This document shows positions 28,783-38,315 of a stretch of DNA of 64,000 nucleotides, one piece after another; within the stretch, counting starts at the first letter, position 1; each line of letters begins with the position of its first letter. This DNA is from Prochlorococcus sp. AG-409-A10 (GTDB taxonomy: Bacteria > Cyanobacteriota > Cyanobacteriia > PCC-6307 > Cyanobiaceae). The position numbers and the translations under genes are program-made. The notes under the pieces were generated by a model. That model ran no database searches. It was given only the letters and a program-made list of their open reading frames with translations, and was not told the origin of the DNA. Location: assembly GCA_003216175.1 (NCBI GenBank), contig QCJG01000004.1, positions 1 to 64,000 on the forward strand. The letters run 5' to 3'.

Positions 28783-30035
28783 TAAATAACTTTTTCATCA
28801 ATTAATTTCATTCTCTGCCGTTTTATTTCTTTTCCTATTTCTGGTCCAGGTTCCCAACCTTTAGCGATTAAATCATCTCCTTTAATTGGAGACTCTATGT
28901 CCTTCCAGTTGAATAGCCAATATTTCAAATATTCTTTTAAAGGGTTTTCTTTACATATTTCAAGTATGAAACAAGATTCACTAACATTTATTTCTTCTAA
29001 AATTCTTGTCCATTTTGATGGAGTCCAATTTCTATAAATATGATTAGCTATTATATTTCTAAGGTATTTATTTAATTGACAAGCTCCTGTTATAATTTGT
29101 TGTTGTTGTTGAGTTAAGTGTAATCTTTTAGCTAGAGCGATAGGATTTTGAGATTCATAAACTAATGCTGTTAGCGGTTTAATATTTGACTTCTTTGCAA
29201 TGGATATTTTTTCGATAAGTCTCTGATCATTCTGTAATTTCGAATCTACTATTGTTAGACCTCCCCAGCTTTGTAGATTTTTTAATGCATTTTTCCAATA
29301 TTTACTTTTTAAAAGTAATTCGAGTTCCATTTTTAATCTTATTGATAATGCTGAAGGAGCTAAACCAACATTATCTCCAACATGCCACTTCCATGGCCAA
29401 AGATTTACTGTATCTTTTATTTGTCTTAAGCCTTGATTTGATAGATCAAAACCCAAATTTGCAGAATAGCGAGAAGCTCTAATAATTCTAGTTGGGTCAT
29501 CTAGAACACTTGATTCATGCAAAAAGTCCATTTTCATATTTTTAATAGCATCCAATCCTGAAAATAAATCTATTATTTTATTATTTTTTAGATCGATTGC
29601 CATTGCATTTATATTAAAGTCTCTTCTGATTAGATCATTTTTGATTGTTGATGATTCGACGATTGGATTCTCTCCTGGGATAGGGTACTTTTCTTCACGA
29701 GCAGATGCAATATCGATTTTAATTCCATTAATCGTTATTTCTGAGGTTTTATAATCTGTGTTATTGCGTATTACTTTTACTCTTTCTACCCCAAGAATTT
29801 TTTGTAATTCTTTTACATAGTTTGATGTCTCACCTTCAATAATTAAATCTAGATCATTAAAGAAAATTTCAAAATCTTTATTTTTGGACTTTGTTATTAA
29901 GTCTCTAACAACTCCTCCAACTATCGCAATAGAGTTTATGTTAACTGAGACTGCAGCATCTAAAAGAGTTGTTAAAATTCCACTGGGTAATTCTTTTATC
30001 TCTTGTTCAATTTTAGATTTATCAAATAATTCCAT
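28779..30035 (-). CDS. CCA tRNA nucleotidyltransferase / poly(A) polymerase family
   Basis: A class II nucleotidyltransferase of 418 residues. The head domain has SIAIVGGVVRDLI and FNDLDLIIEG, holding the metal-binding aspartates, followed by RRDFNINAMAIDL and the neck motif DDPTRIIRASRYSANLGF. It adds or repairs the 3' CCA of tRNA, or only the CC or A part where two enzymes share the task. The C-terminal body is divergent. It overlaps the 3' end of the selD fusion on the opposite strand by 4 bases and follows the helicase gene on its own strand with a 35-base gap. Confidence 0.88.
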   Translation of the reverse strand: MELFDKSKIEQEIKELPSGILTTLLDAAVSVNINSIAIVGGVVRDLITKSKNKDFEIFFNDLDLIIEGETSNYVKELQKILGVERVKVIRNNTDYKTSEITINGIKIDIASAREEKYPIPGENPIVESSTIKNDLIRRDFNINAMAIDLKNNKIIDLFSGLDAIKNMKMDFLHESSVLDDPTRIIRASRYSANLGFDLSNQGLRQIKDTVNLWPWKWHVGDNVGLAPSALSIRLKMELELLLKSKYWKNALKNLQSWGGLTIVDSKLQNDQRLIEKISIAKKSNIKPLTALVYESQNPIALAKRLHLTQQQQQIITGACQLNKYLRNIIANHIYRNWTPSKWTRILEEINVSESCFILEICKENPLKEYLKYWLFNWKDIESPIKGDDLIAKGWEPGPEIGKEIKRQRMKLIDEKVIY

Positions 30036-30070
30036 GAGATATATGATTTTTAATTAATTAACTTTTTATT

Positions 30071-32509
30071 TTATATTTTCTCATCTATTAATTTTAATGG
30101 AGCTAGTCTTGGATCCAATATTTTAGGACCCATCCCTGAGAATTTTATAGCAAGTGAGATTTTTTCTCCTGAACCAAAAACATGTGTGATTTTTCCTTCT
30201 CCAAATGAAGAATGTTCAACTCTGTCGTTAACTGACCATCTTTTCCCTGGGGAAGGACCAGAATATGTTTTTCTGACTCCATTTTCAGCACTACTCAGAA
30301 AAGACTTTTTATTACTTTGGCGATCTATTCTAGTCAGTCGATCTAGATTTTTTTCTCTTCTGAGTGTAGCTCCACCAGATAAAGGAATATCCCCTTTAAC
30401 AAGCTCTTCTGGGATTTCGGAGAGAAATGTAGATGCGATAGCAGGTTCTCTCATACCTCCCCACATTCTTCTCTCAGATGCATGAAAGAGAAATAGTTTT
30501 TCTTTTGCTCTTGTAAGTCCTACATAACAAAGTCGTCTTTCCTCTTCAAGTGAGGATGGATCATCAAGTGATCTGTAGCTAGGGAATAAGCCTTGCTCCA
30601 TTCCCACAAGACAAACGACAGGAAATTCCAAACCTTTACTGCTGTGAAGAGTCATTAATGTGACGCGATTTGAAGCAGTGTCTTTATTATCAGCATCACT
30701 TGATAACGCAGCTGTCGATAAAAAACCTTCTAGATTTGCTTCTTCACTTTCTTCCTGATATTGCAGAGCAGCATTAACTAATTCTTGAAGATTGCGCCTT
30801 CTTTCTTCTGCCTCATCTGTTCCTGTTGCAATTAATTCACTTAAGTAGCCACTTTTTTCTAAAACTAATTGAACTAATTCAGCAGGGCTAGAAGCAAGAA
30901 GATGACTTTGTAATTCATTGATAAGTTCACTAAAAATTAAAAGACCTTTAGCAGATCTTCCAGCGAGAGATCTAACAGCCTCGGGGTCATTAACAACTTC
31001 CCAAAGAGGAATTTTTAATTGATTAGCAGCATCACTCAATCTTTGCACAGTTGTTTTACCAATCCCTCTTTTAGGAACGTTTAAAACTCTTAGAAGACTG
31101 ACACTGTCAGATGGGTTAATTAAAAGTCTTAAATAAGCTAGTAGATCTTTAATTTCTCTTCTGTCATAAAAACGCAATCCTCCAACAACTATGTATGGAA
31201 TACTCCAGCGGACCAATGAGTCCTCAATTGCTCTTGATTGAGCATTAGTTCTATAAAGAATAGCCATATCTCCCCAATTTAATTCTGGATTCGAGGCATC
31301 TAAAATTCTTAGCCTATGAATAACTGCCTCTGCCTCTGCTATTTCATCGTCACATCTTGTTAATTTAATAGGCTCACCTTCTCCCCTAGTTGCTCTAAGA
31401 ACTTTATCTATTCTTTCTTTATTGTTTGATATTAGTGAATTTGCTGCTTCGAGGATGGTAGAGGTAGATCGATAATTTTCTTCAAGTTTTACGAGAGTTG
31501 AATCATTTGTATTGTCCTGGCTTGTTTTCCCAAAGTCCTCTTGGAATCCCATTAGTATCCTAAAGTCCGCAGCTCTAAAGCTATAAATGCTTTGATCTGC
31601 ATCGCCAACAACAAAAACTGATCGATTATTCCAATCTTTAAAAGAAGATGGATTTTCACCATTGGTAACCAATTGTTTAATTAATTCGTATTGGGTCCAA
31701 TTAGTATCTTGATATTCATCGACTAAAACATGTTTAAAACGATTGTGCCAATAAGTTCTAATTTTTTCATTTTGCTGTAGTAATTGAACAGGTATTAATA
31801 GAAGATCATCAAAATCTAATGCATTATTAGCAGCTAAAGCTTTCCTATAAAGTCTATAAGTTTCAGCGACTAATTTCCCTCTTTGACCTTCTTGACTCTT
31901 TGATAGATCATCAGGAAGTAAACTTTGATTTTTGGCATTACTTATGGCCCAGCGAACTTTCTTGGGCTCAAATCTTTTAGGGTCTAATTGTAGCTCTTGT
32001 GTAACTATTTCTTTAATAAGACTTTGTGCATCTGTTTCATCGTATATTGAAAACTGTCTAGTCCAGCTTAATCCTTCAGGATCTTTGAATTTGTCAATAT
32101 CAAAACGTAATAATCTTGCAAACAAAGCGTGAAAAGTTCCTATCCATAATTCACGGCTTATTTCACGATATATACGATTACGGATTTGTCTTTGTTCTGC
32201 AACTTGTAAGGCTGACCAGGGCTTCCCATGACTGACATTTGCTAATCTTTTTGCTAAAAGTAATTCAAGTCTATCTTTCATTTCTCTTGCAGCCTTATTG
32301 GTAAAAGTAACTGCAAGAATAGAGCTTGGATCAACTTTGTATTCAATAATTAAATGCGCAATTCGATGAGTAAGTGCTCTAGTTTTTCCACTTCCAGCAC
32401 CTGCTATAACTAATAATGGACCATGAAAATGATCAACTGCTTTAGACTGAGCTTGGTTTAATCCATTCAAAAATATATTGTTTGATTCTTTCATTTTATA
32501 GACTGACAA
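30071..32509 (-). CDS. UvrD/PcrA/Rep family ATP-dependent DNA helicase
   Basis: An 812-residue superfamily 1A helicase acting in repair and replication restart. Walker A AGAGSGKT at 36-43, VDEYQDTNWTQYELIK (motif II), GDADQSIYSFRAAD (motif III) and TLMTLHSSKGLEFPVV (motif V) are all clear. The C-terminal about 120 residues include a GKRWSVNDRVEHSSFGEGKI segment, a Tudor-like tail common in PcrA/UvrD. PcrA or UvrD cannot be separated confidently, so no symbol is given. Confidence 0.95.
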   Translation of the reverse strand: MSVYKMKESNNIFLNGLNQAQSKAVDHFHGPLLVIAGAGSGKTRALTHRIAHLIIEYKVDPSSILAVTFTNKAAREMKDRLELLLAKRLANVSHGKPWSALQVAEQRQIRNRIYREISRELWIGTFHALFARLLRFDIDKFKDPEGLSWTRQFSIYDETDAQSLIKEIVTQELQLDPKRFEPKKVRWAISNAKNQSLLPDDLSKSQEGQRGKLVAETYRLYRKALAANNALDFDDLLLIPVQLLQQNEKIRTYWHNRFKHVLVDEYQDTNWTQYELIKQLVTNGENPSSFKDWNNRSVFVVGDADQSIYSFRAADFRILMGFQEDFGKTSQDNTNDSTLVKLEENYRSTSTILEAANSLISNNKERIDKVLRATRGEGEPIKLTRCDDEIAEAEAVIHRLRILDASNPELNWGDMAILYRTNAQSRAIEDSLVRWSIPYIVVGGLRFYDRREIKDLLAYLRLLINPSDSVSLLRVLNVPKRGIGKTTVQRLSDAANQLKIPLWEVVNDPEAVRSLAGRSAKGLLIFSELINELQSHLLASSPAELVQLVLEKSGYLSELIATGTDEAEERRRNLQELVNAALQYQEESEEANLEGFLSTAALSSDADNKDTASNRVTLMTLHSSKGLEFPVVCLVGMEQGLFPSYRSLDDPSSLEEERRLCYVGLTRAKEKLFLFHASERRMWGGMREPAIASTFLSEIPEELVKGDIPLSGGATLRREKNLDRLTRIDRQSNKKSFLSSAENGVRKTYSGPSPGKRWSVNDRVEHSSFGEGKITHVFGSGEKISLAIKFSGMGPKILDPRLAPLKLIDEKI

Positions 32510-32582
32510 TACATTAATTCAAATTTAGTTTTAACCATATTAGTAAAGATCATTTGATGTTATTTAAGCAGATAAAATAAAG

Positions 32583-32807
32583 TTATGGTATTAAACTAGA
32601 CGTCACATTTTCTTTTTGTTTATTTAGTTTGGAAAGTATTATCTTGATTTGATTAAGCTCTGAATGCGATTTGATAATTGCGTTGATTTTTTTCTGAGGC
32701 ATTTTCAGCTTATTTGAAATAGTTAACACTTCTTTTTCCAGACGATTTTTGTACTCGGTTAGTTCTTTAATTGATTCTTCCAACTCTTCTTCTGTAGGAC
32801 GTTGCAT
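32583..32807 (-). CDS. small coiled-coil hypothetical protein
   Basis: A 74-residue charged protein, MQRPTEEELEESIKELTEYK at the start, with heptad-like leucines through about residue 65. I do not recognise a family. It has an ATG start and its own space between the helicase gene and the phycoerythrin operon, with nothing overlapping on the other strand. Its position next to cpeB could mean a link to pigment genes, but that is only context. The composition (E, K, L rich) suggests a helical dimer. Confidence 0.6.
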   Translation of the reverse strand: MQRPTEEELEESIKELTEYKNRLEKEVLTISNKLKMPQKKINAIIKSHSELNQIKIILSKLNKQKENVTSSLIP

Positions 32808-32959
32808 TTTTATCTTAACAATAGCTCAAATTAGTGTTATCCCCTTTGCTTATAAGCTTTTTGAGATAACTCTATGAATTATTTTTGTAAAAATTCTTTT
32901 TACAGTTAAGAAGCATTGCGTTCTTAGGTCTCGTTCAGTGAAATTAGACTGCAAGTCTT

Positions 32960-33003
32960 AAGTTAAATAAGTAATGATTTCCTAGTCATTACTTATTTAA
33001 CTT
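32960..33003 (+). promoter_or_regulatory. long perfect hairpin in the cpeB leader
   Basis: An 18-base perfect inverted repeat, AAGTTAAATAAGTAATGA at 32960-32977 and its complement at 32986-33003, flanks an 8-base loop (TTTCCTAG). It ends 29 bases before the cpeB ATG, with an AT-rich stem followed by TTTTACTT. It could be an attenuator, a stabilising 5' mRNA hairpin, or a dyad operator. The distance to the start makes an effect on cpeB-cpeA expression likely, but which kind cannot be told. Confidence 0.65.
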
Positions 33004-33026
33004 TTTACTTAATAGAGCCTAGGTAG

Positions 33027-33581
<555 letters not shown>

Positions 33582-33644
33582 ATATTCAACTTAAATTCTC
33601 ATTCCTCTTCTAAAGCACTTCAAACCAAATCTTATTAGCTCACT

Positions 33645-34112
33645 ATGAAATCTGCAGTTACAACCGTTGTTAGCGCAGCTGATGCAGCTGGAAGATTTCC
33701 TAGCATGAGCGATTTTGAGTCTGTGAAAGGTTCTTTTGATAGGGCAAAAGCTCGTCTAGAGGCTGCAGAAAAGCTTGCTTCTTGTCTTGATAAATTTACC
33801 AATCTTGCCGTTGATGCTGTATATCAAAATGGCTCATATGAGCAGGCTAATAAAGATAAGTGTGTGAGAGATATTCATCATTACTTGCGTCTTATTAATT
33901 ATTGCTTAGTTACGGGCGGAACTGGTCCTTTAGATGAATGGGGGATATCAGGCATGAGAGAAATTATTCGTATCCAGCTACTACCAACAGCTGCATATAT
34001 AGAGGCATTTATTTTTATTCGAGATGAAATTAAAATTAATGATGTTATGAGTCAGCAAGCCGAAACGGAATTCAAAGGACTATTGGATTATTTAATAAAC
34101 GCACTTGCATAA
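33645..34112 (+). CDS. cpeA: phycoerythrin class III alpha subunit
   Basis: A 155-residue alpha chain (ppeA), about nine residues shorter than ordinary CpeA (about 164). The shortening lies before the first bilin cysteine: DKCVRDIHHYLRLINYC puts it at Cys73, equal to Cys82. The second bilin cysteine (about 139) is lost: the segment reads RDEIKINDVMS, with Lys130 where Cys is usual. WGISGMREIIR and the end LDYLINALA are normal. It follows cpeB by 63 bases and would pair with it. One alpha-linked chromophore is therefore expected. Confidence 0.96.
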   Translation: MKSAVTTVVSAADAAGRFPSMSDFESVKGSFDRAKARLEAAEKLASCLDKFTNLAVDAVYQNGSYEQANKDKCVRDIHHYLRLINYCLVTGGTGPLDEWGISGMREIIRIQLLPTAAYIEAFIFIRDEIKINDVMSQQAETEFKGLLDYLINALA

Positions 34113-34172
34113 AAATAAATTAATTTAATTAAAATATTTTTTGGAGATTTTAACTAATTATTTGAAAATATA

Positions 34173-34778
34173 ATGAGTAATTCTTTAGATATAAATAAAT
34201 ATCTAGAACTTTATCAAGATTTCTTGCATCCAAATCCAAATATTAATTCTCAAGCATTTTTGATTTTAAGAAAAGAATTTGAAGCTGAATTTGTGGCTAA
34301 TCTTTTAGCTAATCTTAAGGAAGAAGATTTATTAATAAGAAGAAAATCAATATTAGCTTTAGGGATGTTTGGAGAAAAAACTTTAGAGTCAATCGTTCCA
34401 CTATATATGGATACGAACAATACAACTGTTAAAGTAAGCTGCCTTAAAACTATGTTAAAGGTTGTTGTTAATTGTAATTTAGAAGAATTAACGATAGAGG
34501 AAATGTTAGTAGTGGAATCAGCACTTAAAGACGACGCCCCTGAGATAATATTGACTGCTATTTCTCTTTTGAGGCAATTAGGAAAAACTGGTAGAAATAT
34601 TTTGATCAAAATATGTAGAGATAAAGACTTATTAAGAGCGAAAGCTTCTATTAGCGCTCTTCTAGAAATGAAAGATAAGACTGTTGATGATTTATTTGAT
34701 GAATTATTAAATGATAAATCTATTGATCCAATGATAAAAGAAGATATTTTAAGAGATAAAAATATTGAATATTCCTGA
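34173..34778 (+). CDS. cpeZ: HEAT-repeat bilin lyase subunit CpeZ
   Basis: A 201-residue alpha-helical repeat protein (for example LIRRKSILALGMFGEKTLES). Size and position directly after cpeA match CpeZ, which works with CpeY to attach or chaperone phycoerythrobilin on phycoerythrin. The gene lies 60 bases after cpeA and probably belongs to the same transcript. It converges on another HEAT-repeat gene, 16 bases away. The assignment rests on length, repeats and context; E/CpcE-CpcF-like lyases share the fold. Confidence 0.82.
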   Translation: MSNSLDINKYLELYQDFLHPNPNINSQAFLILRKEFEAEFVANLLANLKEEDLLIRRKSILALGMFGEKTLESIVPLYMDTNNTTVKVSCLKTMLKVVVNCNLEELTIEEMLVVESALKDDAPEIILTAISLLRQLGKTGRNILIKICRDKDLLRAKASISALLEMKDKTVDDLFDELLNDKSIDPMIKEDILRDKNIEYS

Positions 34779-34794
34779 TTATTTTTAAATTCAT

Positions 34795-35658
34795 TTAGTT
34801 ATCAATTTTTTTTATAGCTAATTTAATTATTATTCTAACATTTTTATCCTGCTCAATCTGTAGTAGGTCTTTGAGAGGGCTTATGGCTTCGTTAATATTA
34901 AGTTGCATCAAAGATAATACAGAGGTTTTTCGAATATCTACACTTTTGTCTTTTAGTTTTGATATTAAGGTTGGAATAAATGATTCTATTCTATATAATT
35001 TACCAACTAATTTAATAGCTTCAATCTGAACATTTTCAGCATTGTCATTAATAGCACTTTCTACTAGCTGAATTGCTTCTTGGTCTTGGGACTGTCTGAT
35101 GTGTTCTTCAAGTGCTGAAATTGCAGCTGATTTAACATTTGTGTTTTTTGATTTAGCTGCTCTCTTTATTGCATTTGGTGCTTTGGATCCAATAAATGCT
35201 AAACACCAGGCTGCAAGACCATATTGCATTTCTGTATATTCTTTACTCTCTAAAACAATGATTAGATCCTTCACAGCAGCCTCGCCAAAAATCGCAATTG
35301 CACCAGCGGCAGAGAATTGCACTACAGAATCTGAATCATTGGTAAGTGCTTTTATTAAATGAGGTAAGGCTGCTGGATCTCCAACTAACTTGAGGGTTTT
35401 TGCTACAGCTCTTCTTTGGATTACGTTTTTACTATTTAGAAGAGCATTAATTAACTCAGGTAAAGCGGATGTACCTATTTGAGCTAAAGCTTCTGTATGA
35501 CTTCTTCTAACTAAACCATTTTCATCATTAAGACCTTTTATTAACAACTTGATTTCGTCTTGAATTGATTTTTTCTTACTCCTTATAGTTTGATTGCTAC
35601 CCTTGGTGTTTGATTTTTGTTCTTCTGTTGTTAGTTTACTTTTCGAGTAATTATCCAC
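34795..35658 (-). CDS. HEAT-repeat phycobilin lyase-like protein (CpeF/MpeV/MpeU-like)
   Basis: A 287-residue protein made almost wholly of HEAT repeats, such as LVRRSHTEALAQIGTSALPE, VIQRRAVAKTLKLVGDPAAL and DIRKTSVLSLMQLNINEAIS, after a polar N-terminal tail of about 35 residues. The repeats and the location between cpeZ and cpeY point to the E/F-type lyase group, possibly CpeF/MpeV/MpeU, which act on phycoerythrin beta or alpha sites. It is on the minus strand, diverging from cpeY with a 132-base gap. The exact member and target cysteine are unknown. Confidence 0.72.
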   Translation of the reverse strand: MDNYSKSKLTTEEQKSNTKGSNQTIRSKKKSIQDEIKLLIKGLNDENGLVRRSHTEALAQIGTSALPELINALLNSKNVIQRRAVAKTLKLVGDPAALPHLIKALTNDSDSVVQFSAAGAIAIFGEAAVKDLIIVLESKEYTEMQYGLAAWCLAFIGSKAPNAIKRAAKSKNTNVKSAAISALEEHIRQSQDQEAIQLVESAINDNAENVQIEAIKLVGKLYRIESFIPTLISKLKDKSVDIRKTSVLSLMQLNINEAISPLKDLLQIEQDKNVRIIIKLAIKKIDN

Positions 35659-35790
35659 TTTTTTATTATCGACTAAAAAGCTTCTTATATAATCTAGATT
35701 AAATTACTCGCTACAATGTTATTACATGTATTTTCATAAATAATATAATGCTCATATCTTATCTAGTAAATAAAGACCCTTAAATTTAAA

Positions 35791-37095
35791 GTGCAATCCA
35801 ATCCATTTCATAATCTGCCTAAAATTAAGAAAAGAGATGCTATCAATACTCTTAGAAAACCAATTTCTGAAGTTAAGATTTTAGCGGATTATTATAAAGC
35901 TGTATTTCACTTAGCAAATTACCCATGCGAAGAATCAGAAATAATACTTCTTGACTTTATTAAATATGACTGCGAAAATCTTGAATATAAGATAGCAAAA
36001 AGAAAAGCGATAGAAGTACTTGCTATTTTTGATTGTAAAAAGGCTATACCAATTATTGCAGAATTTCTAGAAAATGATGATGATTATCTCGTTGAGACAG
36101 TCATATGGTCATTAGGTAAACTTAAATGTGATGATATTGATATTATTAATACTATTTGTTCAATATTATATAAGCAATTTAATAACAAAAGAGTAGTAAT
36201 ACAAACCTTAACTAAATTGGGAGTTAAAAAGGAAATAGATAAGATAAGATCATTATCGACAGATTCTCAATCCTCCAATGGAGTTAAAGGAGCTTCTTTT
36301 GCCGCATTAATCAAACTTTGTGGTGAAGAGGATAAACTTAGTTATTTAAAGAATTTCTTGAGACTATCTAATCAAAATGATAGACATTGTGCAGTTCAAG
36401 ATATTATAAATTCTGATCAAATATCTGCTCTACCTTTTTTAATTAAGTCCCCAATTTCTCCATCATTTAAGTTGAAGGCAATAGACTCTCTTTGGAGTGA
36501 AGAAATATTATTGTGCAAAAATATAAATATCTTTGATTGTATAGATTCTGTAATTGTTGATGATCCAAAAAAGATAAATACATTAGAAATTAATAATTTT
36601 AAAAAAGATTTAGCTTTTTTGATAGACCAACTTTTTCATACCGATTTTAATAGATGTTATCAATCAATGAAGGAGTTAGAAAAATTCCCCTCAGACGAAG
36701 TTTTGTATTACTTAAATAATAATTGGGATAGAGCTAAATCAGATTATGGAGCAATATATTTCTTTATAAATGCATATAAAATATTAATATCTAAGCAATT
36801 TTATGATAAATCAATTTTAGATAAAGTAGATTTTCTATTATCAGACTATTGGCCTAATTATATCAAATTTAAATCTTCAGCTATACAAATTTTGGGCTGT
36901 TTAAATGATACTAAATTCTATAATATGATAAAAAAGTTTTCCGATGAGAGCCATACACCTTATTGGAAAAATAGATATACAGCCTTGCTGGTATTAGAAA
37001 ACAAGCAAATATATATCAAAAAAGATTTTGCTAAATCTTTTTTGAATGATAGTCATAGATTCGTGAGGTTAAAGGCAAGACAAGTTTGTTCTTAG
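35791..37095 (+). CDS. cpeY: phycoerythrobilin lyase CpeY
   Basis: A 434-residue HEAT-repeat protein, the size expected of CpeY, the catalytic partner of CpeZ that attaches phycoerythrobilin to alpha Cys82. Repeats are visible in VLAIFDCKKAIPIIAEFLEN, DDYLVETVIWSLGKLK and CAVQDIINSDQISALPFLI. The start is GTG. Its target site, equivalent to Cys82, is the one that remains in cpeA. It converges on cpeT with a hairpin in the 32-base gap. Confidence 0.85.
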   Translation: MQSNPFHNLPKIKKRDAINTLRKPISEVKILADYYKAVFHLANYPCEESEIILLDFIKYDCENLEYKIAKRKAIEVLAIFDCKKAIPIIAEFLENDDDYLVETVIWSLGKLKCDDIDIINTICSILYKQFNNKRVVIQTLTKLGVKKEIDKIRSLSTDSQSSNGVKGASFAALIKLCGEEDKLSYLKNFLRLSNQNDRHCAVQDIINSDQISALPFLIKSPISPSFKLKAIDSLWSEEILLCKNINIFDCIDSVIVDDPKKINTLEINNFKKDLAFLIDQLFHTDFNRCYQSMKELEKFPSDEVLYYLNNNWDRAKSDYGAIYFFINAYKILISKQFYDKSILDKVDFLLSDYWPNYIKFKSSAIQILGCLNDTKFYNMIKKFSDESHTPYWKNRYTALLVLENKQIYIKKDFAKSFLNDSHRFVRLKARQVCS

Positions 37096-37123
37096 TCAAT
37101 GTATCTTTTTAAAGATACATTGA
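37096..37123. terminator. palindromic hairpin between cpeY and cpeT
   Basis: TCAATGTATCTTT and its exact complement are separated by two bases, giving a stable stem with T and A runs on both strands. It starts right after the cpeY stop and ends just before the cpeT stop, as a bidirectional terminator would. GC content of the stem is low. Confidence 0.65.
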
Positions 37124-37127
37124 AGTT

Positions 37128-37727
37128 CTATACCCAATTCTCGTCAATAAAACAATCAAAATTATCTAATTTTTTAAATATTAATGGACCAAAATCTGAC
37201 CCCCAAATTTTTTTATCAGTTTCTATTTCATATCCAGAATCTTCAGCAATAAAACTATTTTTATTAACTGTCACGTCACTTTTTACATAAGTCTTATTTT
37301 TCCCATATTGTATAATGCATTTACAACCTGGTTCTAAAGTTCCTGAAAAATTCCCTGGATTTGTTTCTCTAAAATACATAGAGCAACCTGACTTTTTATG
37401 TAACTTGTATTTAGATATATTATCTAGACGAGAAATATCTAAAGCACTACCAGTGAACCTTTCTTTTTCTTCAATCTTATGATTACTTAAAATAAAAATT
37501 TCTTTTTCGTAGGATAATTTATTTATAGACTGTCTATATGGATTCCATATATCATGTTGATATCTTTGTTCTGAGTAAAACGCAAAACATTTATAAGTTT
37601 TAAAAAACAATGGTCGAATATGTATCTGAATATGCGCAAAGTTTTTTGGATTATCTAAAGCTTGCTTTTTATTACTAAATACTCCTGAAATTATCTTTGC
37701 AAATTCTAGTACAGCTTTGTTGCTCAT
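37128..37727 (-). CDS. cpeT: bilin lyase CpeT
   Basis: A 199-residue CpcT/CpeT-family lyase, a beta-barrel enzyme that attaches bilin to the beta chain at the Cys165-type site, which CpeB here retains as Cys163. Characteristic stretches are FAHIQIHIRPLFFKTYKCF, YSEQRYQHDIWNPYRQ and CSMYFRETNPGNFSG. It starts with ATG and lies 15 bases downstream of cpeS on the same strand, giving a linker-cpeS-cpeT order of transcription. Confidence 0.9.
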   Translation of the reverse strand: MSNKAVLEFAKIISGVFSNKKQALDNPKNFAHIQIHIRPLFFKTYKCFAFYSEQRYQHDIWNPYRQSINKLSYEKEIFILSNHKIEEKERFTGSALDISRLDNISKYKLHKKSGCSMYFRETNPGNFSGTLEPGCKCIIQYGKNKTYVKSDVTVNKNSFIAEDSGYEIETDKKIWGSDFGPLIFKKLDNFDCFIDENWV

Positions 37728-37742
37728 CTTATAGATATTAAT

Positions 37743-38276
37743 TTATTTTTTTATAGAACGAATTTCCGATGCATAAGAGGTTTGCAGTATAGCTGATGAA
37801 TCTATTGCTCTTGTTACAGAAGATCTACTCCTTAAATTTTTTGAGACAAACCATATTCTTTCTTCAGTACAAATATTACTATAGTTTGAATTAATAATTA
37901 GAGTTCCATCATCAAGAATTTTATATAATGATACTATTTTCACCGCTTCAGTATATCCAACGCTCCTAATTATCTTCCCTTCTGTTTTAGAAATTTCTAT
38001 CGGAACAAGTATACTTTCTCCAGAAGAGTTTTCTTTTTGATTCTCCTCAATCCATTCACTTTTTGCTTCCCAATTAATTAGGAATGCTTTATTTACTCCA
38101 TTAGTAGTTATTAAATTATCTTTTAAAAATTTAATAACTCTAGAATCGTCTCTTTTTGAAGGAACGATTTTTATTTTACTTCTTATTTCTTCAAACTCTT
38201 GAAATGCTAGTGAGTGACCGCTTCTCATTGAGTTCCATTCCCCAACACTTTTCAAGAAAAACTCTTCAATATTCAT
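37743..38276 (-). CDS. cpeS: bilin lyase CpeS
   Basis: A 177-residue CpcS/CpeS-family lyase (lipocalin-like barrel) that attaches phycoerythrobilin to beta Cys82. Family features are the N-terminal MNIEEFFLKSVGEWNSMRSG and the AEVWFIN-like ERIWFVSKNLRSRSSVTR. CpeB here keeps the matching Cys82. It lies between the linker gene (39 bases upstream) and cpeT (15 bases downstream) on the minus strand. Confidence 0.92.
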   Translation of the reverse strand: MNIEEFFLKSVGEWNSMRSGHSLAFQEFEEIRSKIKIVPSKRDDSRVIKFLKDNLITTNGVNKAFLINWEAKSEWIEENQKENSSGESILVPIEISKTEGKIIRSVGYTEAVKIVSLYKILDDGTLIINSNYSNICTEERIWFVSKNLRSRSSVTRAIDSSAILQTSYASEIRSIKK

Positions 38277-38315
38277 CTAATTTATTTGAGTTGAGGTTAA
38301 TTTATTTGTTGAAAA

